NCBI RefSeq assembly: GCF_008271465.1
Contig: NZ_VMDU01000012.1
Span: 1 to 64,000, forward strand
Reading direction: 5' to 3'
Origin: Tabrizicola flagellatus
GTDB taxonomy: Bacteria > Pseudomonadota > Alphaproteobacteria > Rhodobacterales > Rhodobacteraceae
DNA: 64,000 bases
Made by a program: the position numbers and the translations under genes. Below, piece by piece: positions 1 to 8,088 of this stretch. The notes below the pieces were generated by a model. The model was not told the DNA's origin, did not search any database, and saw only the letters and a list, made by a program, of their open reading frames with translations. Every line of letters starts with the position of its first letter. The stretch's first letter is position 1.

Positions 1-132
1 CTCTCCTCGGGCCGGACTCTAGCATCAGATGGAGGAGTTCTCGGGGGTCAGAGCACTCCGACCAAGGGGGCGCCCCTGCAGCGAGAAGGCCACAGACGGG
101 GCCAAGCAAGCCTTGACCTTCAGGGCACGGCT

Positions 133-744
133 TCAGATCAGGCGGTGATCCTTCGCGCGCTGGATCGCTTCGGCCGTGGTGCGTGCCATCAGTCGCTCGC
201 GGGCGGAACTGATCCGCGCCTTGAGCGCGCTTTCCGAGATGCCGAGTTTTGCCGCTGCGGCAGCAAAGCGATCACCACCCGCTATACATCGCAAAGCCTC
301 GATCTGGGCTCCGGTCAGGGTCTCGGTCGGCCCGCTCAGCTCATGCATCCGCTGCACAGAGCGCTGCAACTCGGCAATCTCGTGATCATCAAATTCACGG
401 TCCTGTCGGGCGAAACTGGCAATCGTTCGCGACCTTATCGGGCCGACCGAAACGGTTGCCCCGTAGTTCAGGCCAAACCGGGCAGCTTCATTGAACAGGC
501 CGAATGGATCGGACAAAGCCGGATCGCTCCACCGGATGACACCGGTTCGGGACAGCGCCCAAGCCATGACAGGGTCTCGCAGAACGTAGCCGTTCTCCGT
601 GTAATGATCGATCCAGCGCCGATCAAAACTGTGGAAGGTCAGGATCGGTGAAGTGAACCGGATGTTCAGCCCGATAAAGTAACCTGCCGTTGCCAGACGA
701 GCCACATGCCGCAACTCGGCATCAATACTCTTACGGATAGTCAT
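133..744 (-). CDS. LuxR-family quorum-sensing regulator (copy downstream of luxI)
   Basis: A 203-residue transcription factor with an N-terminal autoinducer-binding domain (about residues 1-135) and a C-terminal GerE-type helix-turn-helix (about 143-203). The residues that line the acyl-homoserine-lactone pocket in this family are present: Trp44, Tyr48, Asp57-Pro58, Trp72 and Gly95. The recognition helix (ESALKARISSARERL) departs from the usual TVxxH form, so its DNA target may be non-standard. It is the last gene of a luxR-luxI-luxR set on one strand, 101 nt after the synthase. It aligns without gaps to the copy at 1486-2097, 98 of 203 residues being identical by my count. The start has a modest GAGTTGGA ribosome site that abuts an inverted repeat at 751-776. 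Confidence 0.9.
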   Translation of the reverse strand: MTIRKSIDAELRHVARLATAGYFIGLNIRFTSPILTFHSFDRRWIDHYTENGYVLRDPVMAWALSRTGVIRWSDPALSDPFGLFNEAARFGLNYGATVSVGPIRSRTIASFARQDREFDDHEIAELQRSVQRMHELSGPTETLTGAQIEALRCIAGGDRFAAAAAKLGISESALKARISSARERLMARTTAEAIQRAKDHRLI

Positions 745-750
745 TCCAAC

Positions 751-776
751 TCGTTCTGCACCCGAGATCAGAACGA
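751..776 (-). promoter_or_regulatory. lux-box-like perfect inverted repeat before the downstream luxR
   Basis: Arms TCGTTCTG (751-758) and CAGAACGA (769-776) are exact reverse complements around a 10-nt spacer. The core is CTG-N10-CAG, the form of the lux box bound by LuxR/TraR-type dimers. On the minus strand it sits immediately after a TATAGT hexamer (776-781) and ends 6 nt before the ATG at 744. It therefore overlaps the likely transcription start and the ribosome site, which fits repression better than activation. The same sequence could also fold as an RNA hairpin. The bound regulator is inferred. Confidence 0.6.
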
Positions 777-845
777 CTATACCGTGCCAGCCCTGTCAAT
801 CCAGCGTTGTGATCCCCCGCGTCGGAAACAATTCTGAACCGTTGT

Positions 846-1433
846 TCAGTGCATGTTTGACGCCATGCTGATCGTGACGCACACGCAGTCGAGACCGTCG
901 AAATTCAGGATCGGCCCGACCGGCTCGCAATCCAGCCCGACCCGGCGGCCGATCCGGCGCGAGGCTTCGGGGATCAGCCCCAGCACCGAGGTGGCGCCCA
1001 AAGCCCGGGCGGCGTTCACCATTTCCTGGCGCAACTGCAACTGGACCCGCAGGCGCATTGACGCAGGAACGGACTCGGAAACGAAAACTCGGCTGCTTTC
1101 CCAGATGTGTTCCGAAACCGGCGCAGGGAAATTCAGAAGATTGGCGGGAATCGATTCCAGAAGGCCACGCTGCGCATCGCGGATCATGTAGCTGTAGATG
1201 CCGCACTTGTGGGTGGTGGGCGTCAGACGGATGCCCGCCAAGACCTCACCGCCCTCATGCACCGCGACCCAGCGGCTGGCGGGCGTATCGTACTGGTCGA
1301 ATTCCATTCCGTTCCACTGCGGCAGATCCCACTTGTTGTGCTGGATGAAGGCGCGATGCCGCGCACGGAACATGTTGGCGAACAGCTCGCCATGGTTGTG
1401 CAGGTTCTCGTACGAGAGGGTGGTAACTTCCAT
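846..1433 (-). CDS. luxI: Acyl-homoserine-lactone synthase (LuxI family)
   Basis: A cytoplasmic autoinducer synthase that joins an acyl chain from acyl-ACP (or acyl-CoA) to S-adenosylmethionine, giving an N-acyl-homoserine lactone. It has 195 residues. The invariant family residues can be lined up: Arg25, Phe29, Trp35, Asp46, Asp49, Arg69, Glu112 and Arg115 (in WESSRVFV). The start at 1433 is chosen over an upstream ATG at 1481 because GAAGGAGA lies 6-7 nt before it and the family N-terminus begins close to this point. The gene lies 52 nt after the upstream luxR and 101 nt before the downstream one, so the first two at least are probably cotranscribed. Acyl-chain length cannot be read from the sequence. 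Confidence 0.93.
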   Translation of the reverse strand: MEVTTLSYENLHNHGELFANMFRARHRAFIQHNKWDLPQWNGMEFDQYDTPASRWVAVHEGGEVLAGIRLTPTTHKCGIYSYMIRDAQRGLLESIPANLLNFPAPVSEHIWESSRVFVSESVPASMRLRVQLQLRQEMVNAARALGATSVLGLIPEASRRIGRRVGLDCEPVGPILNFDGLDCVCVTISMASNMH

Positions 1434-1485
1434 AGCGGTCTCCTTCTGCTTGATCCAGGAACAATCAGAGGGAAACATCACATGC

Positions 1486-2097
1486 TTACAGCAGCCGGTA
1501 TTCGCGCGCCTTCTTGAGAGCCTCGGTTGCAGTCCGGGCCTCCAGTCGGATTCGAGCCGAATTCAGTCGTGCCTTGAAGGCGCTTTCCGATATCCCCAGT
1601 TTTGCTGCGGCAGCAGAGTGACGGTCCCCATTTGCGATACATTGCAGCGCTTCGATCTGCGCCTTGGTCAGCTCGGACGGAGGCTTCGCGGCGATATGCA
1701 GGCGCGCGGTGATATCGGCGAGACGCTCCAGCTCCGAATCGGTGAACTCGCGGTCAGACCTGGTGATACCGGCCATCGACCTTGAGGTGATCGGGCCATA
1801 GGAGGATACGGCCCCGTATTTCATGCCGAAGGTGGCGGCCTTCTTCAGCAGTTCGAACGGATCCGGCAACGGAATTTCGCTCCAGCGCCGCGTGCCGGCC
1901 GTCCCGATCCCCCAGAAGATCACCGGATCGCGCAGATAGTAGGAATGCGAGTTGTAATATTCGACCCAATCGGCCGGATACCGGCTATGGTAGATCAGCG
2001 GACTTGCAAAGCGGATGTGAAGCCCGACGGCATAGCCCTCCGGCGCCAGGTCGTGCAATTCTTCGTAAAGTTCGGTCAATCGTTTACTCTGCGACAT
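1486..2097 (-). CDS. LuxR-family quorum-sensing regulator (copy upstream of luxI)
   Basis: Autoinducer-binding transcription factor, 203 residues from the chosen start. Pocket residues Trp44, Tyr48, Asp57-Pro58 and Trp72 and the C-terminal helix-turn-helix (about 143-203) are present. The ATG at 2097 is preferred over one at 2133: GAGGA lies 11 nt before it, no ribosome site precedes 2133, and this start makes the protein exactly as long as its paralogue at 133-744, with gap-free alignment. It precedes luxI in the direction of transcription by 52 nt, the usual place for the cognate receptor. Which receptor answers to the LuxI product, and whether both do, is not decided by sequence. Confidence 0.9.
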   Translation of the reverse strand: MSQSKRLTELYEELHDLAPEGYAVGLHIRFASPLIYHSRYPADWVEYYNSHSYYLRDPVIFWGIGTAGTRRWSEIPLPDPFELLKKAATFGMKYGAVSSYGPITSRSMAGITRSDREFTDSELERLADITARLHIAAKPPSELTKAQIEALQCIANGDRHSAAAAKLGISESAFKARLNSARIRLEARTATEALKKAREYRLL

Positions 2098-2221
2098 CGG
2101 CAAAAGGTTCCTCACCGGGTCATGTTCAACCATAAGTGTAAAATATCAAGCTGTTCGCCGCATTGATCTGACGATTTGGCGGCAAACGGTCGCAGGCCTG
2201 CATCAGGTGCCCCCGAAACGG

Positions 2222-2251
2222 CGAAGACCCGCCAGAGCTGGCGGGTCTTCG
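2222..2251 (-). terminator. Strong hairpin ending the rpsM-rpsK-rpoA-rplQ unit
   Basis: A perfect 13-bp stem, CGAAGACCCGCCA (2222-2234) with TGGCGGGTCTTCG (2239-2251), and a 4-nt loop. It lies 25 nt beyond the rplQ stop and separates the ribosomal cluster from the lux genes. No long U-run follows on the minus strand, so termination may be partly Rho-dependent or the hairpin may protect the 3' end. Confidence 0.7.
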
Positions 2252-2275
2252 AATCGGCGCGGTCAGAGCCTGGGC

Positions 2276-2686
2276 TCAGTCTTCGGCTGCTTCGAGGCGC
2301 GCACGGTCGGCAGCACCCTTGGCCGAAGTGTCTCGATCTACAAACTCGATGATCGCCATCGGCGCCATGTCGCCATAGCGGAAGCCGGCCTTGAGGATCC
2401 GGACATAACCGCCCTGACGGTCCTTGTAGCGCGGGGCCAGAACCTCGAACAGGCGCGTGACATGCATGTCCTGCTTGAGAGCCGCAGCCGCCTGGCGGCG
2501 GGCGTGCAGGTCACCGCGCTTGGCCAGCGTGATCAGCTTCTCGACGACCGGCCGCAGTTCCTTGGCCTTGGGCAGGGTGGTCTTGATCTGCTCGTGCTCG
2601 ATCAGCGAGCCGGCCATGTTGGCGAACAGCGCCTTGCGGTGTTCGTGGGTGCGGTTCAGGCGGCGGTAGCCGCGGGCGTGACGCAT
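2276..2686 (-). CDS. rplQ: 50S ribosomal protein L17
   Basis: Large-subunit protein near the peptide exit tunnel. At 136 residues it is slightly longer than the E. coli protein (127) because of a C-terminal extension. The conserved L17 start ([20 protein letters not shown]) and the [17 protein letters not shown] region are present. AGGAG lies 6-7 nt before the ATG. It is the last gene of the alpha-operon unit (rpsM-rpsK-rpoA-rplQ), 136 nt after rpoA. That spacer holds a REP-type palindrome (2799-2816). Confidence 0.98.
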   Translation of the reverse strand: MRHARGYRRLNRTHEHRKALFANMAGSLIEHEQIKTTLPKAKELRPVVEKLITLAKRGDLHARRQAAAALKQDMHVTRLFEVLAPRYKDRQGGYVRILKAGFRYGDMAPMAIIEFVDRDTSAKGAADRARLEAAED

Positions 2687-2798
2687 GATGATCTCCTAGA
2701 CGTCGTTTTGCTTTGTGTTGCCGCCCGTGCGTTGCGGGCGGCTTCGTTGGGGCGGGATGCCCATGGTTTCCCCGCAAGGCAGCGGGCATTCTTCGTGC

Positions 2799-2820
2799 GG
2801 TGCGCTACAGCGCACCGTAG
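2799..2820. repeat. GTAG-flanked REP-type palindrome in the rpoA-rplQ spacer
   Basis: GGTGCGCT-N2-AGCGCACC (2799-2816) followed by GTAG (2817-2820). The same 8-2-8 palindrome occurs at 12640-12657 and 42851-42868. Palindromes of the same build but with different arms occur at 7863, 20466 and 20498. A conserved GTAG/CTAC tetranucleotide beside a short palindrome is the hallmark of REP elements associated with RAYT transposases. Confidence 0.7.
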
Positions 2821-2822
2821 CT

Positions 2823-3839
2823 TCAGAACTGGTCTTCGAAGCGCTTGGCCAGGTCCTCGATGTTCTCCGGCGGCCAGCTTTCGACATCCATCCCGAGATG
2901 CAGGCCCATGCCCGAAAGCACTTCCTTGATCTCGTTCAGCGACTTGCGGCCGAAGTTCGGGGTGCGGAGCATTTCCGCCTCGGTCTTCTGGATCAGGTCG
3001 CCGATATAGACGATGTTGTCGTTCTTCAGGCAGTTGGCCGAACGGACCGAAAGCTCCAGCTCGTCCACCTTCTTCAGGAGGAGCGGGTTGAACTCCAGAC
3101 CCGAATCGATCTCGCCGACCTTGGCGGATTCCGGTTCCTCGAAGTTGACGAAGATCGACAGCTGGTCCTGCAGGATGCGCGCGGCATAGGCGACCGCATC
3201 CTCGGGTGTCAGCGAGCCGTCGGTTTCCACCTTCATCGTCAGCTTGTCATAGTCCAGCACCTGTCCCTCGCGGGTCGGGGTGACTTCGTAGCTGACCTTC
3301 TTGACCGGCGAATAGATCGCGTCGATCGGGATCAGGCCGATAGGAGCGTCCTCGGGACGGTTCTTGTCGGCCGAGACATAGCCCTTGCCGGTGTTCACGG
3401 TCAGCTCCATGAACACGTCCGCGCCCTCGTCAAGATGGCAGATCACATGGTCCTTGTTCAGGATCTCGATGCCGTTCGATTCCGAGATGTCGCCGGCAGT
3501 CACCACACCCGGCCCCTTGGCCGAAATCGACAGCCGCTTCGGCCCCTCGACCTCCATCTTGATGCTGACGCCCTTCAGGTTCAGCACGATGTCGGTCACG
3601 TCCTCGCGCACGCCGGCCACCGAAGAGAACTCGTGCAGGACGTTGTCGATCTGCACGCTGGTGATGGCCGCGCCCTGCAGGGACGACATCAGCACCCGGC
3701 GCAGCGCGTTGCCCAGCGTCAGGCCGAAACCCCGCTCCAGCGGCTCGGCGATGACGGTCGCGACGCGGGCAGCATCGGCCCCCGGCTTCACGACGAGGTT
3801 CGCGGGTTTGATGAGTTCCTGCCAGTTCTTGTGGATCAT
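2823..3839 (-). CDS. rpoA: RNA polymerase alpha subunit
   Basis: A 338-residue alpha subunit that dimerises to nucleate RNA polymerase assembly and touches UP elements and activators. The N-terminal assembly domain (about 1-235, including the [13 protein letters not shown] motif) and the C-terminal DNA-contacting helix-hairpin-helix domain (about 250-325, [16 protein letters not shown] through [12 protein letters not shown]) are intact. AGGGG precedes the ATG. It follows rpsK by 122 nt, with a hairpin (3914-3947) in the spacer that may adjust its expression relative to the ribosomal proteins. Confidence 0.99.
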   Translation of the reverse strand: MIHKNWQELIKPANLVVKPGADAARVATVIAEPLERGFGLTLGNALRRVLMSSLQGAAITSVQIDNVLHEFSSVAGVREDVTDIVLNLKGVSIKMEVEGPKRLSISAKGPGVVTAGDISESNGIEILNKDHVICHLDEGADVFMELTVNTGKGYVSADKNRPEDAPIGLIPIDAIYSPVKKVSYEVTPTREGQVLDYDKLTMKVETDGSLTPEDAVAYAARILQDQLSIFVNFEEPESAKVGEIDSGLEFNPLLLKKVDELELSVRSANCLKNDNIVYIGDLIQKTEAEMLRTPNFGRKSLNEIKEVLSGMGLHLGMDVESWPPENIEDLAKRFEDQF

Positions 3840-3913
3840 TCTGAAGCCCCTATTCTTGTCCGCTGCCGATGTCCGAAAGCTGGCGGACGCCCGAGGATCG
3901 TAAACGACGAAAA

Positions 3914-3947
3914 CCGGGCCGCGAGGGGTGATCCCCCCACGGCCCGG
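3914..3947 (-). terminator. Hairpin in the rpsK-rpoA spacer (possible attenuator)
   Basis: Outer stem CCGGGCCG (3914-3921) with CGGCCCGG (3940-3947), an inner GGGG/CCCC pairing, and TTTTCG after it on the minus strand. It looks like a partial terminator between S11 and the alpha subunit. rpoA has no clear separate promoter here, so read-through must occur. Confidence 0.5.
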
Positions 3948-3961
3948 CCGAAATCAATGCC

Positions 3962-4357
3962 TTAGACGCGGCGACGCTTCGGCGGACGGCAGCCGTTGTG
4001 CGCCAGGGGCGTCACGTCGCGGATCGAGGTGATCTGGAAGCCCACGGCCGCCAGGGCGCGCAGCGCCGATTCACGGCCCGAGCCGGGGCCCTGCACTTCG
4101 ACTTCCAGCGTGCGCACGCCGTGTTCCTGCGCCTTGCGGCCAGCATCCTCGGCGGCCATCTGGGCGGCGTAGGGCGTGGACTTGCGCGAGCCCTTGAACC
4201 CCATGGTGCCCGAGGACGACCACGAGATCGCGTTGCCCTGAACGTCCGAGATCAGGATCTTGGTGTTGTTGAACGACGAGTTCACATGCGCCACGCCGGC
4301 GGCAATGTTCTTGCGCTCTTTCTTCTTGCCGCGGACGGCCTTGGTATCGCGTGCCAT
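3962..4357 (-). CDS. rpsK: 30S ribosomal protein S11
   Basis: Small-subunit platform protein of 131 residues (E. coli 129), with the family core ([18 protein letters not shown]) and the C-terminal [18 protein letters not shown] signature. It follows rpsM by 12 nt in the same operon and precedes rpoA. Confidence 0.99.
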   Translation of the reverse strand: MARDTKAVRGKKKERKNIAAGVAHVNSSFNNTKILISDVQGNAISWSSSGTMGFKGSRKSTPYAAQMAAEDAGRKAQEHGVRTLEVEVQGPGSGRESALRALAAVGFQITSIRDVTPLAHNGCRPPKRRRV

Positions 4358-4369
4358 CTGTCAGCCCCC

Positions 4370-4738
4370 TTATTTCTTCTTGCCGGCAATGGCCTTCGCG
4401 GGGCCTTTGCGGGTGCGGGCGTTGGTGTGGGTGCGCTGGCCGCGGACCGGCAGGCCCTTGCGGTGACGGAGGCCCCGGTAGCAGCCCAGGTCCATCAGAC
4501 GCTTGATGTTCATCGTGACTTCGCGGCGCAGGTCGCCCTCGACGGTCAGGTTCGCATCGATGTATTCGCGGATCGCCAGCACTTCGCTGTCGGTCAGCTG
4601 GTTCACGCGACGGGCGCGGTCGATCTTCAGCGCCTCGCAGATCGTCTCGGCCGTGTGCGGCCCGATCCCGGTGATGTAGGTGAGCGCGATCGGAACCCGT
4701 TTCGCGGTCGGAATGTTGACGCCAGCAATACGTGCCAA
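4370..4738 (-). CDS. rpsM: 30S ribosomal protein S13 (TTG start)
   Basis: Small-subunit head protein contacting the P-site tRNA and forming inter-subunit bridges. From a TTG codon at 4736-4738 the protein is 122 residues, the usual family length, and begins with the family N-terminus [14 protein letters not shown] lies about 9 nt before this TTG. The in-frame ATG at 4798 would add 20 residues foreign to the family and has no good ribosome site. It is the first gene of the rpsM-rpsK-rpoA-rplQ unit and has its own promoter candidate at 4870-4898. Confidence 0.96.
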   Translation of the reverse strand: MARIAGVNIPTAKRVPIALTYITGIGPHTAETICEALKIDRARRVNQLTDSEVLAIREYIDANLTVEGDLRREVTMNIKRLMDLGCYRGLRHRKGLPVRGQRTHTNARTRKGPAKAIAGKKK

Positions 4739-4869
4739 ACGTGTCGTCCTTCTTCGTTGCGGTTCCGTAGTGCCAGAACCTTTTTTCACAACCCGCACGG
4801 GTCCTTGACCCGGCGATACGAACTTCCAATACGGAAGGCCCGCATGGCGATTCCATCGCGGGACGCTGT

Positions 4870-4898
4870 GCCATATGGGGTTTTCCCAAGGCCGTCAA
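4870..4898 (-). promoter_or_regulatory. Promoter candidate for rpsM-rpsK-rpoA-rplQ
   Basis: On the minus strand, TTGACG (4893-4898), a 17-bp spacer, then TATGGC (4870-4875). It lies in the 178-nt gap between adk and rpsM, about 130 nt upstream of the S13 start, and drives toward the alpha operon. Confidence 0.6.
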
Positions 4899-4916
4899 GG
4901 CCGCAGGGCGGATTTT

Positions 4917-5567
4917 TCAGGCCTTGTCAAGAACCGATGCGATCGCTTCGGCAACGACATCTACATCGGCGAGGCCGTCAACGGCGGAAAGCTGCCCCTT
5001 GGCGTAGTAATAGCCGATCAGAGGCGAGGTCTTCTTGTAATATTCCATCAGCCGGGTCTTGAGGGTTTCCTCGTTGTCGTCTGCCCGCCGCTTAAGGTTG
5101 GTGGACCCGCAAGCGTCGCAGATGCCTGCCACTTTCGTCGGGTGGGTCACGTCGTGATAGACCGCGCCGCAGTTGCCGCAGGTGAAGCGGCCGGTGATCC
5201 GGGCGACCAGCGCCGCGTCGTCCACCTGCATCTCGATCACCGCGTCAAGCCGCTGACCGGTGCGCGCCAGCAACTCGCCCAGCGCATCGGCCTGCTTCAG
5301 CGTGCGCGGGAAGCCGTCGAAGATGAAGCCGCCCTTGGCGCCGGTCTTCATCTTGTCCTCGATCAGGCCGATGACGATCTCGTCCGTGACCAGTTCGCCG
5401 CGCGCCATGATGCCCTCGACGCGCTTGCCCAGCTCGGTGCCCTTGGCGATCGCCTCCTTCAGCATGTCGCCGGTGGAGAGCTGCACCATGCCGCGCGTCT
5501 GCTCCAGCCGCTTGGCCTGCGTTCCCTTGCCCGCACCCGGCGGCCCCAGGAGGATGACGTTGGCCAT
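4917..5567 (-). CDS. adk: Adenylate kinase (zinc-lid type)
   Basis: Cytoplasmic enzyme interconverting ATP + AMP and 2 ADP. It has 216 residues, with a Walker A loop GPPGAGKGT (8-16), the AMP-binding FIFDGFPRT segment (81-89) and a long lid carrying four cysteines (Cys130, Cys133, Cys150, Cys153) that would bind zinc. That is the zinc-lid form rather than the His/Ser/Asp/Thr lid of E. coli. It starts 3 nt after the secY stop, so the two are cotranslated from one message, as in many bacterial spc operons. Confidence 0.98.
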   Translation of the reverse strand: MANVILLGPPGAGKGTQAKRLEQTRGMVQLSTGDMLKEAIAKGTELGKRVEGIMARGELVTDEIVIGLIEDKMKTGAKGGFIFDGFPRTLKQADALGELLARTGQRLDAVIEMQVDDAALVARITGRFTCGNCGAVYHDVTHPTKVAGICDACGSTNLKRRADDNEETLKTRLMEYYKKTSPLIGYYYAKGQLSAVDGLADVDVVAEAIASVLDKA

Positions 5568-5570
5568 GGA

Positions 5571-6941
5571 TCAGCGCCGCGCCGGGGCCTTGGGTGCCGT
5601 CTTGGCACCGGGCTTCTTGCGACCGCGCAGCTGCGACTTCTCGATCAGCGCCTCGTACTGGTGCGCCAGAAGATGCGACTGGACCTGCTGGATCGTGTCC
5701 ATGGTGACCGAAACCACGATCAGCACCGACGTGCCGCCGAAATAGAACGGAATGCCGACGCGGCTGATCAGGATCTCGGGCAGAAGGCAGACCGCCGCAA
5801 GATAGGCTGAGCCCAGCACCAGGATCCGGTTGACCACATACTCCAGATATTCCTCGGTCTTCTTGCCGGGACGAATGCCGGGGACCGAGGCGTTCTGGTT
5901 CTTCAGGTTCTCGGCCACGTCATCGACCTTGAACGACACGTTCAGCGTGTAGAAATAGGCGAAGAACACGATCATCCCGGCCAGGAACAGCAGGTGAAGC
6001 GGCTGGCCATAGCCGAGGTTCGCCGCCAGCCAGGACAGGACCGGGTTGGTCGTGGATCCCGAGAAGGTGCTGATCGTCGTCGGCAAGAGCAGGATCGACG
6101 AGGCGAAGATCGCCGGGATGACGCCCGCCGGGTTGACCTTGATCGGCAGGTGCGACGAGCCGCCCTCATAGACCTTCATCCCCACCTGCCGGCGCGGGTA
6201 GAGGATCGAGATCTTGCGCAGGGCCCGCTCCATGAACACGACGAAGGCGATGACGACCACGACCATCACGATCACGCCCAGGATCACCGGGGTGGACAGC
6301 GCGCCCGACTGGCCTTGCGCGAAGAACTGGGCGATGGCTGCGGGGATCTCGGCCACGATGCCGACGAAGATGATGAGCGAGATGCCGTTGCCGATGCCGC
6401 GGGCGGTGATCTGCTCGCCCAGCCACATCAGGAACATCGTGCCGCCGACCAGGGTGATGACGCAGGAGGCGACGAAGAAGAGGCCCGGATTATGCGCGAG
6501 GCCGCCGGCCTGGATCGACATGGCGATGCCGTAGCCCTGCAGGATCGCCAGAGCCACCGTGCCATAGCGGGTGTACTGGTTGAGCTTCTTGCGGCCCTGC
6601 TCGCCTTCCTTCTTCAGCTGCTGCCAGGGCGCATACATCGTGCCGAGAAGCTGCACGATGATCGAGGCGCTGATGTAGGGCATGATCCCCAGCGCGAAGA
6701 TCGCCATCCGGCTGACCGCGCCGCCGGTGAACAGGTTCAGCATCCCGCCGATCCCCTGCCCGGCCTGCTGCATGAACTCGCGCAGCGCGTCCCCGTCGAT
6801 GCCGGGAACCGGGATGAAGGTGCCCACGCGATAGACGATCAGGAGGCCGATCGTGAAGAAGATGCGCTGGCGCAGGTCGGTCGCCTTGCCAAGCATGCCC
6901 CAGCTGAGGTTCGCGGCCATTTGTTCGGCAGCAGATGCCAT
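5571..6941 (-). CDS. secY: Protein translocase subunit SecY
   Basis: Central channel of the Sec translocon in the inner membrane, 456 residues with the ten membrane spans expected for the family. Recognisable parts include the plug region after FIPVPGID, the VSRMAIFALGIMPYISASI segment, and the cytosolic loop (RKISILYPRRQVG) that contacts SecA and the ribosome. It lies between rplO and adk. Its partner secE is in this window at 36883-37074. A 14-bp hairpin lies upstream (6963-6995). Confidence 0.99.
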   Translation of the reverse strand: MASAAEQMAANLSWGMLGKATDLRQRIFFTIGLLIVYRVGTFIPVPGIDGDALREFMQQAGQGIGGMLNLFTGGAVSRMAIFALGIMPYISASIIVQLLGTMYAPWQQLKKEGEQGRKKLNQYTRYGTVALAILQGYGIAMSIQAGGLAHNPGLFFVASCVITLVGGTMFLMWLGEQITARGIGNGISLIIFVGIVAEIPAAIAQFFAQGQSGALSTPVILGVIVMVVVVIAFVVFMERALRKISILYPRRQVGMKVYEGGSSHLPIKVNPAGVIPAIFASSILLLPTTISTFSGSTTNPVLSWLAANLGYGQPLHLLFLAGMIVFFAYFYTLNVSFKVDDVAENLKNQNASVPGIRPGKKTEEYLEYVVNRILVLGSAYLAAVCLLPEILISRVGIPFYFGGTSVLIVVSVTMDTIQQVQSHLLAHQYEALIEKSQLRGRKKPGAKTAPKAPARR

Positions 6942-6962
6942 GTCAGGTCTCTTTCAAGCCAA

Positions 6963-6995
6963 GCGCCGCCGGACCGTTTTCCGGTTCGGCGGCGC
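6963..6995 (-). other. Long hairpin in the rplO-secY spacer
   Basis: A 14-bp stem with one mismatch (6963-6976 with 6982-6995) around a TTTTC loop, in the 102-nt gap between L15 and SecY. No U-run follows on the minus strand. It may stabilise or process the message so that secY is expressed differently from the ribosomal genes. Confidence 0.55.
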
Positions 6996-7043
6996 GGGAA
7001 AACTGGGTGCTGATGTAAGCGACCTTGCGGCCGCTCACAATGC

Positions 7044-7523
7044 TTATTCAGCCGCAGCCGCCACGGGTGCCAGGAGCGTGACCTTGCCGCCCGCCTTCTC
7101 GACGGCTTCGACGGCCGAGGCCGAGGCGCCGGTGACGGTCAGGTTGACCTTGGATTTCAGCTCGCCCTTGGCCAGAACGCGGATGCCGTCGCGCTTGTTC
7201 GAGGTGACACCGGCCGCGACCAGCGCGTCCTCGGTGATCTCGGCCTTGGCGTCCAGCTTGCCGGCGGCGATGAACTTCTCGATCATCCCGAGGTTCACGA
7301 CCGCGTAGTGCAGCTTGTTGGGCTTGTTGAAGCCGCGCTTCGGCAGGCGGCGGTAGAGCGGCATCTGGCCGCCTTCGTAGCCACCCAGGGCGACGCCCGA
7401 GCGGGACTTCTGACCCTTGATACCACGGCCGGCGGTCTTGCCCTTGCCCGAGCCCGGGCCGCGCGCCACGCGCTTCTTCTTCTTGGCCGCGCCTTCGTTG
7501 TCGGCGAGTTCATGCAGTTTCAT
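7044..7523 (-). CDS. rplO: 50S ribosomal protein L15
   Basis: Late-assembly large-subunit protein. The start at 7523 gives 159 residues beginning [20 protein letters not shown], the family N-terminus, with AAGGAG 7 nt upstream. A start at 7667 would add 48 unrelated residues. Conserved glycine/arginine-rich motifs ([20 protein letters not shown]) are present. It heads an rplO-secY-adk unit: 365 nt separate it from rpmD, and that gap holds a terminator and a promoter candidate, unlike the usual tight rpmD-rplO junction. Confidence 0.98.
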   Translation of the reverse strand: MKLHELADNEGAAKKKKRVARGPGSGKGKTAGRGIKGQKSRSGVALGGYEGGQMPLYRRLPKRGFNKPNKLHYAVVNLGMIEKFIAAGKLDAKAEITEDALVAAGVTSNKRDGIRVLAKGELKSKVNLTVTGASASAVEAVEKAGGKVTLLAPVAAAAE

Positions 7524-7613
7524 GTCGCTTCTCCTTGCCGGATGTGCCCCCGAAGCGAAACGGGACACCCTCGGCTTTTCTTGATTCTCATGGCCGGACT
7601 TGGCCACCGGGGG

Positions 7614-7642
7614 GCGATACAGCACGGGACCCCGAAAAGCAA
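7614..7642 (-). promoter_or_regulatory. Promoter candidate for rplO-secY-adk
   Basis: On the minus strand, TTGCTT (7637-7642), a 17-bp spacer and TATCGC (7614-7619), about 90 nt upstream of the L15 start and downstream of the terminator that follows rpmD. The -10 is weak, but position and spacing fit. Confidence 0.5.
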
Positions 7643-7821
7643 GGCCAAGGCTGTCCACGGTGGACAACCCTGCCTTTTCTCAATTCAATGAACGACTTGC
7701 CAGATTCTGTTAGGGTGGTGTTAACCGTGGCAGAGCCGGGGACGGCCATGCAGGACGGACTTGTGGACGGACTTGTGGTCGAGGGGCAATTGCGGGTCGG
7801 CAATCCGCTTGACGGAACGGA

Positions 7822-7851
7822 AAACGCCCCCGCGTATCCGCGAGGGCGTTT
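7822..7851 (-). terminator. Terminator after rpmD
   Basis: A 13-bp stem with one wobble, AAACGCCCCCGCG (7822-7834) with CGCGAGGGCGTTT (7839-7851), and a 4-nt loop. A-rich flanks give a short U-run in both directions. It lies 37 nt past the L30 stop and splits the usual spc operon in front of rplO. Confidence 0.75.
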
Positions 7852-7862
7852 CATGTCGCTGC

Positions 7863-7885
7863 GGTGGGGTGGAACCCCACCCTAC
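7863..7885. repeat. CTAC-flanked REP-type palindrome after rpmD
   Basis: GGTGGGGT (7863-7870) and ACCCCACC (7874-7881) around 3 nt, followed by CTAC. It has the same build as the palindromes at 2799 and 20466 but different arm sequence. Confidence 0.6.
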
Positions 7886-7888
7886 GGC

Positions 7889-8086
7889 TTAGCCGCGCTC
7901 TTCGATGATCTGGACCAGGTGGCTGATCGAGTTCACCATGCCGCGGACGGAAGGGGTATCTTCCAGCTCGCGGGTGCGGTTCAGCTTGTTCAGGCCGAGG
8001 CCCTTCAGCGTCGCGGTCTGCACCGCCGGACGGCGGGCGGCCGAACGGATCTGCTTCACGACGATGGTCTTCTTCTTGTCAGCCAT
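7889..8086 (-). CDS. rpmD: 50S ribosomal protein L30
   Basis: A 65-residue single-domain large-subunit protein with the family pattern ([42 protein letters not shown], read in two overlapping parts). It begins 2 nt after the rpsE stop, with translation probably coupled. It is the last gene of the rpmC-to-rpmD unit, since a strong terminator follows at 7822-7851. Confidence 0.98.
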   Translation of the reverse strand: MADKKKTIVVKQIRSAARRPAVQTATLKGLGLNKLNRTRELEDTPSVRGMVNSISHLVQIIEERG

Positions 8087-8088
8087 GC

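Larger units (their letters stand above)
7524..7888. other. 365-nt gap between rpmD and rplO: terminator, promoter candidate and REP palindrome, no convincing gene
   Basis: Reading toward rplO on the minus strand, the gap contains a GTAG-type palindrome (7863-7885), a terminator (7822-7851), about 180 nt without recognisable signals, and a promoter candidate (7614-7642). Small plus-strand reading frames exist, for example from 7688. They lack a ribosome site, overlap the terminator and match nothing I recognise. Confidence 0.7.
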
